Shown one piece after another: positions 37,796-49,000 of a stretch of DNA of 64,000 nucleotides. The stretch is from Siniperca chuatsi (taxonomy: Eukaryota > Chordata > Actinopteri > Centrarchiformes > Sinipercidae), in the NCBI RefSeq assembly GCF_020085105.1, contig NC_058063.1, positions 7,777,422 through 7,841,421 of the forward strand, in the 5' to 3' direction. Within the stretch, counting starts at the first letter, position 1. Every line of letters starts with the position of its first letter. The position numbers and the translations under genes were made by a program. Under the pieces are notes generated by a model. That model searched no databases. It was not told the origin of the DNA and saw only the letters and a list, made by a program, of their open reading frames with translations.

Positions 37796-39625
37796 TTTTA
37801 TAGATTTGTAGATAGTAGTTTACAGGACAACAGTGAAAAACTGTCTGAGGTTTTGGCAGGAAACTACTCATATGAGAAAACTGCACTCTAAAATGTCTTC
37901 TACACAACTTTTCTATTTAGCTTACACTTACAATCTCTCCATCTCTGTCCTGGTGTCTTCCAAAGTGGGGCCATAGCGGGGCGGGGCAGTCTGGGCTGCC
38001 CTCCTGACCCCACCCTCCACTTCCATACTTCTACCTGACAAGAAGAAGAGAGGGAGGAAGGTCAGAGATGGAAGAGGAAGCAGTAGTCACTCTGCCCTCT
38101 ATTCATGTGCTGTATTTTTTACACAACACACACACCTTTACTGAACTTGTATGGCGTGCGACCTCCGAGGTCCATAATGTGCTGCTTGGCCAGGCTGAGT
38201 TTGTTCTGTAGCACCCCTTTCTGGCTCTCCAGCTTCGCCACACGGGCTTCCAGCTCCTGTATGGTGTCCTCCATGTCCCTCTCCTTCACACCACTGGACC
38301 CAGGACGGGCCTGACGAAGACGCATCAGTCTGGTGGACATCCTGAGGCAAGAAGGAGGAGGTTAAATCAGCCATATTAGAGGACTTGTCTTTATCATATC
38401 TCTTTAAATCACATCCTAGGGCTGCAACAGAGATGACTGTCCCAGCTACTCTGAGATGCCACATTGATGTGCCCAATTCTGCCCAAATGTCTGGTGTTAG
38501 GTACAGTCATCAGGGTATGGGTCAGTGTTTCGGTGCTAATGCGTGTTACCTGCGTAGCCTCTGCTCCTGTGTACGTGTGTGCTGTCTTAGCACACTGTTT
38601 TCCTCTTGCAGTCTGAGACACAGGTCCTCCAGGTGCTCTCTGGGAAACCGAAACAGGCGCTGAGGATCTGCTGAAGAGGGAGACAGGCAGAGAGAGAGAG
38701 AGAGAGGCAGCCAAAAATGTAAAAAAGCACTTTCTTTGCATGTTTGATGCATGTTTGTAACAAAAGAGTTTCCCCTCGGGGATCAATAAAGTATTTCTGA
38801 TTCTGATGCATAGACATTTGCAGAGAAAAAAAGAGAATTGTTTATATGCTAGCACGAAAGGCACTTTTGTATGCTTTTAAAAGTTTTGTAAAGTGGTTTT
38901 ACCTCTTGTCTTCATGACATGATACTTCTTCCATGGCTTCACATCACGTAGAGTATCTGGGGAAAACAGCATGAAGGTGACATGCATTTGGTCACGACTG
39001 TATATATGTATTTACAGACACACAAATGTACTTCTATTGCACAAGACCTTTGAGTCAACAAATTTCCTAAACCCCTCACTGTCACTCAATTAAACCTTAA
39101 CTTAAAGCAACTAGAGCTCACTGGAATTTTGTTGAGAAAATACAATTCATTGATGTATCCCCATTGGATCATTGGCTCTGTTACTCTATGCTAACAATAT
39201 CACATTATCTATGTTGAGTGATGTTAAAATGAGACCAGTTGTTTTGTGTACAACATTGTTGAAATTACATAACAAATTATGATATTAAACCTTTCCAAAG
39301 TAAATATATGTGACCAAAACCTGTCTACACCTCCAAATTGAATTCACGTTGAACATTTAATGTTTAAAATGTACAAGGTCAGTCTTCTACTAATAGTATA
39401 CTATCACTGAATAAAGAGCAATCCAAAGATTCAATAATCATTTGGGAGTTTATTTTAATTTCTATTTTGTCATAACTTATATTGAAAATTCAAGTACATG
39501 TACACACAGATCATGGTATAAGACTATACACACAAACCTGGGACAGTTGGCATCAGACCCCCCCTCATCAGTCCCACATCTTTGACTGGGAGATCCCCGG
39601 CTGTCTCATCCATCACTGGCGACAT
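28877..39625 (-). CDS. rpgrip1: RPGR-interacting protein 1, complete
   Basis: A ciliary transition-zone scaffold that binds RPGR, known in vertebrates for photoreceptor connecting cilia. Thirty coding exons, transcript order: 39625-39538, 38956-38903, 38670-38550, 38341-38136, 38034-37932, 37432-37295, 36944-36839, 36705-36682, 36569-36423, 36324-36251, 36147-35927, 35675-35569, 35430-35380, 35260-35081, 34919-34802, 34573-34410, 34302-33957, 33708-33548, 33052-32820, 32531-32416, 32127-31919, 31609-31553, 31423-31227, 31003-30925, 30783-30717, 30445-30351, 30113-29924, 29818-29734, 29594-29467, 29115-28877. Total 4,104 bp, 1,367 residues, all phases consistent. Order: short N-terminus (GDLPVKD, as in human), long coiled coil, a degenerate C2 (about 635-800), a second C2 (about 804-925), Ser/Glu-rich linker, RPGR-binding C2-like domain (about 1155-1320), acidic tail. 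The motif TETPxSLRKPxxGEEIH fits RPGRIP1 rather than RPGRIP1L. Confidence 0.93.
35337..35368. repeat. 32-bp poly(A) run (poly-T on the rpgrip1 strand)
   Basis: An uninterrupted run of 32 A on the plus strand. In the rpgrip1 transcript it is a U-tract starting 12 nt into the intron that follows the exon 35430-35380. Confidence 0.95.
37757..37792. repeat. (TA)n repeat
   Basis: Pure TA microsatellite in an rpgrip1 intron. Confidence 0.9.
38757..38810 (+). mobile_element. Short non-LTR retrotransposon tail
   Basis: The block CCCCTCGGGGATCAATAAAG followed by TATTTCTGATTCTGA is the familiar 3' tail of a truncated fish LINE. Only the tail is present, inside an rpgrip1 intron and opposite to the gene. 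Confidence 0.55.
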
Positions 39626-40989
39626 CACACCTCTCCACTCAGACTCAGCAAATCAGAAAGCTCCGGTCTTTGAAATGTCACAACAGCAAACTTGTCATAC
39701 TGACATCCACTGCTGGTTCACTGACCATCATCCAGGTGAAGTTACAAACTGGAATTTGGACTAAAAATGGTTATGTGAAAGGTTCTTATGACTGCAGCAA
39801 AACAGAGAAACCAAAAAAGTATGATTCAATCTTGAGACCATCACTTGTTACATTACATTATGTAATTATAGAGCCTTAAAATCATTCCCTTCCTAGTTTT
39901 TGCCATTATGGTGAATGCATTGTACACTTCATCACTTACTGCACTGTGGGGATTAATGAGATCCAAGCTGCTGGAAGCAGTGCTTTCCATTACACACACA
40001 TACAGAAATATAAGTTGTCAAACTGGCAAAAGGTAGGAAATTAAGGTCTGTATATACTCTCAGTTGCAGAGGTAATTTACTTTTTCAGTGATACTTCAAA
40101 TCATGACCTCAAAACTCTGTACACACTGTGTATAATCTACTACTACTACTTCTCTGCCTAGAGAAGCTGTCATCCCCAACGGTTTTAGCTTCATTATACA
40201 TTTTTAAAGCTATCGGCCAAATGTGGCAATTAAGTAAAAGTTCATAAAAATAATTTGCTGTTTTAAGGTCTACATTGCTGTGCAATTAGTGATAAACACC
40301 AGGAATGATACTGGTAGGACAGTGGTGGGCATTTTGATAGTCCTTCCTATAGTAACAGAGATCAACACTGAAAACTATTAACAAAATATTTGACTTACCC
40401 TTTTCTGTTGGCCATCCAAAGACGTTTTACCTCTGCTAAAGAAATGTCTACTGTTCTTGCTTTAGGCTGTTGTTCAGTGTAACCTGGTGGCTCTCTACAT
40501 GTCTCCACCCTGTGCTTGGATGATATCAGTTTTAATCCCTCTTCATCCCTTCCTCTTTCCCTAACCCCTTTTAAGTTCTCTCTTTACAAATATGTTTCCA
40601 AATTGAAATTCTTTTAGGAATTCACAAGTGTTAAATGATTATTTGCAATGACTGTGTGTTTGTGTGGATGCATTTAGTTCAGTGACATACATGTGAGTGA
40701 ACAGTATGTGTGTATAATGCCTCCTCCCAAGACTCAGTCCTGAACTCTGTCTCAGTGCTCCATCTGCCTTGAAGCTAATCCCATCTCTGTGCTAATCTGA
40801 TTAGCAACCGTCACGTTGTACAATCTGAAGTCAGTTTTGTAGTTAGCCTGTAATGACTCAGGATAGTGATTATTGGAGTGGAGCAGGTCTAAGATCTGTG
40901 CTCAAGGTGTTACTTTTGAAGAATGCACGAGAGAAGGGAAGAAGAAAGACGAGGAGGAGGAGAAGGGGTAAACATATACAACAGTTTAG
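39626..40989 (-). promoter_or_regulatory. rpgrip1: rpgrip1 upstream region with CRX/OTX-type and paired homeodomain sites
   Basis: No further coding exon is seen here. A good minus-strand donor (gtaagt) at 40,398/40,393 suggests a 5' UTR exon starting somewhere above 40,399. TAATCC, the CRX/OTX core, occurs at 40533-40538 and 40776-40781. A perfect P3-type palindrome, TAATCTGATTA, lies at 40793-40803. Crx/Otx2 and Rax/Vsx factors drive photoreceptor genes, which fits rpgrip1. Function is inferred, not shown. The 3' end of the TRIM gene lies to the right, with a possible minus-strand AATAAA at 40990-40995. Confidence 0.45.
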
Positions 40990-41367
40990 TTTATTGAGGG
41001 AAGGGGGCAAGTCAGAAACAGGATATGTGTGATCCATGTGTGAAAGAAGTTATTGTTGTGAATAAATCATCAAATAGTGATGAAGAGCATAATTCATCCT
41101 TTAATATAAAATATAACACTGATTGTACCTCTGTACAAAATATTTCAGAAGAGTGTTTGAAAGTTGTGATGCAAAACCACAGTTTTTTCAGTGACTAATA
41201 AAGTTGGACGTTAGTATATTTGTTCTTTATGACTGATTCATTTTAGTTTACAAATGATGTACTGTGGTGTAATTAAAAATCTTCATATCAACACAGAGAA
41301 CAGTTTTTCTGCAGCTTAAAATAAAATACCATGGCATAAAAAACAGACATTGAATATACATTTCACA

Positions 41368-44300
41368 TTATATTGTAATGTCATCTAAATCCCTGTCTCC
41401 ATTGACTCCACTGACAGGGCGGATGATAAGTGGTGATTTGTTGCAGCCGCTGTCACTCATATCTGGGTTGAAAAAGGGAAAGATGGCGTCAGTGAATTGG
41501 AACTGTGTAAAGGAATAGATGTGTGACTTAGCCTCTGCCTCGTAGAAGGACACCGTCCCGTCCTCGTAATCCAAAAACACCCCAACAACCTGCGGCCTCT
41601 GAGAGACACACAGCAGCTCTGCCTGTCCTGCACATGCCCGGTACTCACTGCCCTTCCTCAAACAAATAGCCCAATAACCGTCCTCTGGACTCAGTGTGAC
41701 CAATCCCTTCCTGTTGACTGACTGTCGAGCCACACCCAGGTCCCATGCTGTTTTGTCTCCCACGTCTACCTCCCAGTAGTGCCTCCCTGTGGTGAAACCC
41801 TGCATAGCAAGAGAGGCTCAGGTCACTGGGACTGTTCATTTCTCAGAGAGTGAAGCAGAATAGACATAATATCCCTACAGTGATAATCACATACAAACCA
41901 CATCTTTATTTACCCTGGTGCCAAGGACACATGGTGCTGTGTCAAAACGCTCTGGTAGGTCCACCAGGTTCTGTTGAACATTTCCATCCCAGACCTGTCT
42001 CCTATCCTCCGATATAACCAGCCAAGGGTTGGCTGTCCTGGGGTCCAGATGAACATCAACTGGTAGACAGACATAGTTTATATGGAACTTTAACTTCATT
42101 ATCCTCTTTCTTCTAAGATTAAATTATTATTATTTATTTGTGGTTTCCATCATTGAGGCATCCAGAAAAATACTGTAACAAATCCTTGATGAAAAGTCAC
42201 TAAATCAGTTTCTCTCAGTGTTACAAAGGCAGGTAATAGGAAACAGGACAAAAGATATAACTATAGGAGAGAGAGAGACTGTTATTGACATTGTTTTACT
42301 GTCTAACTCCAACTGTACCTGCATACTGCTGCATCTTCTCATGCTCTGTAAGTTAATAAGAACATATGATCGAAAATGAAACAAACAACGTACAACAACG
42401 TACAACGATTGTATTCAATCTGCGATCATGACATTAAATATAAGTTGCTGTTTTATCGCAGAATGTAGTGATGCTGACGAAAATTCTTTTTAGAAGTTGA
42501 CCTTGAATGGAGAGGTTCTTTAAAGCTGATTGAAGCTGCTGTTCAATGTTAGCCACCGCTCTCCTTACAATCCCCAAACATGTGTCTGAATGGACGATGA
42601 TGCCAGAGCAGGCTTTGGCAGATGGAGGAGAACTCAGAGCTGGAAACCTCTGACACAAAGAAGGCAAATAAGAGATTGTGAATTTCTATTTTTTTAGAAT
42701 GCTCTTTGGCATCTGTTTCTACAGTGGATTTCTCCCTGTCTGACTATCAAATATCAAATCTCTTGCTCAACTGCTCCAACCTTACCTGCAGAAGATGGAG
42801 GTGGTCCTCAGTGTGAGAAAGCTGCTCCATCTCACTTCTCTTCCTCTCCAGCTCTATGATTTCAAGCTCCAGCTCTGTGATGAGTATCTCCGCCCTCTGC
42901 TCTGCTGCTGCCTGCTTCCTCTGGATCATCTCCACCAGCTCAGCCTGACTTCTCTCCATGGAACGAAACAGAGCGGAGAAGACCTCCATGCTTTCCACTA
43001 TGTCCCTCTTTGAGCATTCCTGAAGACATTGGATGTTCGAGCTTCACTGAGCAAAATGATGTACTATATGTGCAGAGTTTGATACTAGAAGACTGTTTTC
43101 ATGTTCATCTGCTGAAGGAGGCAAGTTTCTCTGTGCTCAACTTAAATCTGAGTTTAAGACGTGTATATATGAGCATGATTTTGTGATCACAACTAGTGTG
43201 GAAGCCAATCATTGTCCAATTTGCAGCTTACACAAGTGTGATGTGGAAACTTGAAACCTCCAGTGCACATAAAACGTAGGATACACCCTCTGTCCAGCAG
43301 TCAAACTTTTGAAATGAAAACTATTTGCACATTCATAGATTCTGGATTTTTTTATGAGGGAGAAGGAGTGGATGTAATTTAAAGATTTTTAACTATGTAA
43401 TTGAACTGTATTTGTAGGAAAAACATCAGAAATTCACACATCTCACAAATTATTATTGAAAGATTATTTTTATATGTCTTAAAACATGGAAGGGATCTTT
43501 AAGTAGAAGCAATAACAACAATACTAGCAATACTTACTACAAGTGATCCTCAATAGCAATAGCAGTTTAAATAGTAGTACTAGTATAAATAAATACAAAT
43601 AGATTCCAAGCAGAATAATGATATATTAATATATATTTTCAGATGTTTTGGGACTATAACTGCAGTAATACCAATACTTTTTTTCTGCTATGCACACTCT
43701 TTTTTAATGTAAGTTTTTCTTGTGTGAAAAGCGTTTGTTGCATGTGTCCAGCCTCATTTCTTAGATTCTTGTAGGCTGTTTTAACTGCTACTGCAATGGC
43801 TCGATTGCAATGGCTCGATTTTTTTTTTTTTTTTTTTTTTGCTGTTTTGTGATCTTATGTCAACTCACTTTGCTGAGCTCCACAGAGTGTTTGATCTCCT
43901 CCACTTTCTGCAGTCTGCCCTGGATCATCTGCAGAACATCAGCCTCAGTCCTTTTCATCTGAGCCTAAACATCAGAACAGGAATTAAAACCAAAACTGGA
44001 ATCAAAGTCCAAAGGCTGCCAATGTATCTGATGGGATGATGGGGAGTTTAGGACCTCACCTTCTTCTCCTGACTCTCTCGCTCCACTGGGACGATGTCGT
44101 GACTGCGGTGGTCGGTCTCGGTGCACAGCACACACACACACCTCTGGTCGCTCCTGCAGAACAGCTCCAGGAGCCTTTGGTGCCTTTTACACATCCGGTT
44201 CTCCAGCGTTGCCACAGGTTCGATCAGCTTGTGATTCTTCAAGGTGGCAACTCTCAGGTGTGGCTCCAGGTGACTCTCACAATATGAGGTCAGACACACA

Positions 44301-44629
44301 AGGCAGGATTTCAGGGCCTTTGTTTGCTTTTTCACGCATACATCACAATATATGAATTTTCCTGCCATTGACACCACGCCATTCTGCCTTTTCGCTCTGA
44401 TCTGCTCAGACATTTCCTTGGCAAAGGAGTTTTCGCAAAGCTCTGGGCAACCCTCAAAGACCGTCTGACATTTGGGACAGCTGATGGCAAGGCTGTCGTC
44501 CCAGTGTGATGTGATGCAGGTGAAGCAGAAGCTGTGACCGCAGGGGATGGAGACGGGCTCAGAGAAAACATCCTGACAGATGCAACACTGAAACTGCACG
44601 TCTGACAGGAGTATGCTGGGGGAGGTCAT
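41368..44629 (-). CDS. TRIM-family E3 ubiquitin ligase (RING, B-boxes, coiled coil, PRY-SPRY), complete
   Basis: Predicted ubiquitin or ubiquitin-like E3 ligase of the large fish TRIM/PRY-SPRY group (TRIM16/TRIM25/TRIM39/bloodthirsty-like); I cannot assign a one-to-one orthologue. Exons, transcript order: 44629-44060, 43964-43869, 43019-42786, 42649-42502, 42345-42319, 42059-41914, 41799-41368; 550 residues. The first exon codes a C3HC4 RING (about 15-55, from CICQDVF to CPKC), a B-box1-like CxxC region and a B-box2 ([12 protein letters not shown]). The next two exons are coiled coil. The last two give PRY ([14 protein letters not shown]) and SPRY ([17 protein letters not shown]). This is the usual exon plan for the group. 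Key RING cysteines and histidine are present, so ligase activity is plausible. SPRY domains in this group often recognise pathogen or self ligands. Confidence 0.9.
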
Positions 44630-45211
44630 GACCTCAGAAATAAAGAAAGGTCAGTGTTAACTGATTATGAATAAAATTAATCATTTACATTCTGAGTTAC
44701 AGAGGAAATGTGTTTTGGTAACATTAACTATCACAGAGACATTTACAAAGCATTCAGAATTTTTCAGAGCTTTTGTCTTCATTGTTTTTAATACAGGCAC
44801 TGTAAGTACTTTTATTTCAGCCAGAAACATCGTAACTTCCTTATCATTAGCTTCAAACAATTCAAAGCTGTCCACTGGCCAAAGTCCACCTGCATGGTCA
44901 CATGACTCAGCCTCTCACTCACTCACAGAAACTCATTCTGTAATCTTAGCTTGAAACATGGATTGAATACACCCATGAAAAACAAACGTGCAGGCTCCTT
45001 TCCACCCAGTGTAATTCATTATCCTGCAAGTGTTTATAATGTACTGCACACCCCCACCAGGGGATGAAGACTAATGGCTTCAAATATTAGTCCCTCCTAT
45101 ATTCCATTTTACCTGCCTGCCACAAGACAGCAGAAACATCATTGAAATTATTGTATCTGTCTAATCAAAATGCTGACACATACCCATCTGATATTTTGTC
45201 TTGGTCTTACC

Positions 45212-45350
45212 TTGTTGCTGAATGTGAAACGTGACCTCTGAGGTAGCAAAGGCAAACGCTGGCAATGCGGTTGTGAAGGCAAAGTCCTCCCCATTTCACT
45301 GTAACCACTCCCTCTGGGACTTTTTTTTCCTCCAGAGCTTTTCAATCTTT
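45212..45350 (-). other. Probable 5' UTR exon of the TRIM gene
   Basis: A minus-strand donor AAG|gtaaga at 45211 ends an open, G/C-richer stretch, 580 bp upstream of the coding exon, whose own acceptor (tttctgag|gtc) lies 3 bp before the ATG. The right limit is a guess. The stretch 45,360-45,913 is AT-rich intergenic DNA before the next gene, with nothing recognised. Confidence 0.4.
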
Positions 45351-45913
45351 TGTATTGGAGTGAGCAGCAAAAAGGAAGTACCTGACTAAAGCTCAGTCAC
45401 ATTAATCACTATACCCATTCCAAGGCTCTTTATTTCAAATGGACAGATGCACATACTATGTATATTGTCACACATTATCAAAATACTGTTACAATAATAT
45501 CTTAACACAGTTTAACACACATTTCTAAGCAGGGATAATTTGACTATTAATAAAAGATAAGGTTAGTACAGTATATTTGTTTTGGGAATGATCCCTACTA
45601 CAGTTGTAGCTACTTTAAGTGCATACATTTAAGTTGTATAAAGTTCTTTCACAATTCAAAACTAAAACAAAACTAAATAAAAATCCTGGATCAAGTGACC
45701 TCTACTTGACGTGCCATGTCTTATTTTAAGATTCTCCAAACAGGTCAAACTACATTTCACTGGAATCTGATCAAATTTCTTTCCTATCATTAATTTTTTT
45801 ACATTCACTTCAAGGAAAGCAATTCAAAATGTGAAAAATCTAAATAACTTGAAAAAAAAAAAAGGTTTTGTATCCATTCTCCTGCATTTCATCTCGTCTT
45901 TCCTCCACTGATC

Positions 45914-46004
45914 TCATGTCTCAACAGATCGAATTTTCAGGGAGAACAACTGTGGCGACAATCCGTATTGTCTGAAGAGCTAGATTTTTTTTTAAAAACC
46001 GCAC

Positions 46005-46046
<42 letters not shown>

Positions 46047-49000
46047 CAGTAGATTATTTGAATTAAGTGAATACAAACTAGTCATGAAAAAAATGAACTG
46101 AGCAGCAGTTTGTCTCACCTCCTCCAACGCACTCTGTATGTCCGAGTCAGACAGTCGAATAAATGACGTTAATCTGACGTTTAATCCGACAACATAAACT
46201 GTTGACATAAATACACAATATGTTACATAAAATAATACACATGATAAAATCAATGGATAATATATTCCATTAATATAGCTAAGTATTCAACATCATTTAA
46301 AATATAATAACCATAAATATTGTCTTTACATCAGCTTATACTATTAGTTATTATATTTAATATATACTGTATAATAATTAATAAAAAAAATGCTTTAACG
46401 AAACAAACAAATTTATGAAACACATCAAATGTCTTTACCAAAAAAGTCTAACATGTGTTTTCTGTACACAATACTACTTTAAAAAACTTGTTAAATCATG
46501 TTTAAATTTTATGTATTTATAAAATTGTAAAGTAGGGTTTACATTTATTCTCTGGTTTCATATAAATATAAGCAGACTAGTTTCTCTTCTAGCAACAGTT
46601 AACGCAGACCCAAACACATAATTAATAATGAAAAACAAATATAAGAAACACAAGAAAAAAATAATATAGTTGTGTTAAGAATATCAATTACAATCAAGCT
46701 GATTTAAAATATATAAATACATATATGAATTGGGCACTCAAGGCAAAGGCTCAGACCATGTAATGAATGTAACAAATGTATATACTTACAAGGCTCTTTT
46801 GTTGTAAGACGCAGTCAGAGATATTTTGGAAAGATGGAAAGAAGAATATTGATGAATATGATGAATTGATATTTTGTTAAAGGCAGAATAAGTAAGATTT
46901 TTTGGTTGCTGTTTGTAAACACATAATTCAAAGTTGCCCCCCCATCTTCTGTTTCATGGCAGTTACGTTCTAAAGCCCAAAACAAAATTGCCCACACCTC
47001 CGCACAACCCTGCTAGAAGGAGTCACATTGAATGGAGCTGAAGCCAGCTTCATCCTGTCCGCTCTGTGGCCTCTCAGACAGAGCAGAGGGGGGACGGAGA
47101 CAGCGACATGACACCACTGCCCAAATGTTGACGTTCAAACACATCCCAAACACAACAAACTAATAAGAAACTAAGAAAATACAGACAGAGGGCAAAGTCT
47201 CTGCAGATACAGACACTGCCACACAGTTCTAGTGGGTCGTAAGTGATGATTGAGAGGATTTTTTTCTGTATGAGTCTATACATTGTTTTTTTTTTTAGGA
47301 AAATGCTACTTATTCTGCCTTTAATATCTCACGTTTAATTTTCTCTTGAATGTAATTTAAACTTTAGTTGCATGATATCATAACTGAAAATAAAATAAAA
47401 CCCATTTTGAATTTATACAAAAAAGAAAAGTAAAAATAATGACAAGGAAAGGTAAGGTAATGTTAACAATGTCCTTTTAAATGTGCCTGAACAATGCTCA
47501 AAAAGAAACAAGGAACAAGAAAAGGCAACAGGAAATTAACTTAAGTACATGAAGGATGAAGGAGGAAGCTTTTCAAATGCAACAAGGAAATACCTACTAT
47601 TGCTGCTGGTAAGCACTATTAAATGTCCAGTAGTTACAAAGTGTCCAAGTTACAAGGTAAAAAATAATCAGCTTTCACTAACATTTTGTTCAATTTAAGC
47701 TACTGCTGCTGCAAACTGGTTTTGCTGGTACTACCTTGCAATCATTAGGTAGTGGCCACCACTACATTGCAACTAAAGTCATAAACCTTTAGTTAGCCAT
47801 AAAACCATTTCTGTAATTCACTAGCCATTCAAATGTATATGTCATCATCTAGAATATTGTCATGTTTAGAAAAGAACAATAGTATTATGCTTGGTTAAAT
47901 ACACATTGATGAAGTTAAATATCTCACCAGTGACTGCAGTAATGTTTACTCCACTGCTTCTGACGTTCTCAAACACAGAGAAGAGAGTGAATGTGTATTT
48001 AGTTCCAGCAGTGAGAGATGAGACTGTGTGAGTTACTGGTCCATCTCCATCTGGTGCAGTGATGTAGATCTCTGTACCATTAAACTGGAGAATATAGCTG
48101 ACATTGTTGTTCACTTTATTCCACTGCAGAGTGATACTGGTCTTATCTTGTCCTGTTGATCTGAAGCTTCCTGCGTTTGGAGGAGCTGAGATAGAAAATA
48201 TAGCAGTGACCAATTTTATCAAGATGGGATTGTCTTATGTGTTTCGTGCCAGGGAGGAATGTGAAGTCAGTCGGGCCTCTCAGATTAGGTGATCACCAAA
48301 TGTTAACTACAACCCTAACACAGGTTCATATAACAGAGCTGTCTATTTAAATGTTTCCTTCATACATCTGTGGCTCTGTCTTCTTTACTAATGCTGATAA
48401 TTAAAGTTATTCACTGTCCAGCAACTGCCCTCATTTCAAAATGGATTCACCATCCCAGCTTTCACCCACATGTTGTTCACTTTAGGTTATTGCTGCTGAC
48501 AACAGCTCTCTGTTGCAATTGCTGTTGCTAACTGATATGGCTGCTGCTATCTGGAATTGACTGGCTAGTGGTGGCCACAACATTGCCACTTAAATTTAAC
48601 CATGAGTCAGCAATAAAACAATTTGTATAATACCCTAGGCATTTAAACATATATTTATGATCTAGAATGCTGTCATATAGCTACCAGAAGAATACAGTTA
48701 TGCCTCATTCATAATGAACTGATGAAGTCAAATGTCTCACCAGTGACTGCAGTAATGTTTACTCCACTGCTTCTGACGTTCTCGAACACAGAGAAGAGAG
48801 TGAATGTGTATTTAGTTCCAGCAGTGAGAGATGAGACTGTGCAAGTTACTGGTCCATCTCCAACTGGTGCAGTGATGTAGATCTCTGTACCATTAAACTG
48901 GAGAATAAAGCTGACATTGTTGTTCACTTTATTCCACTGCAGAGTGATACCGGTCTCATCTTGTCCTGTTGATCTGAAGCCTCCTGCATTTGAAGGAGCT

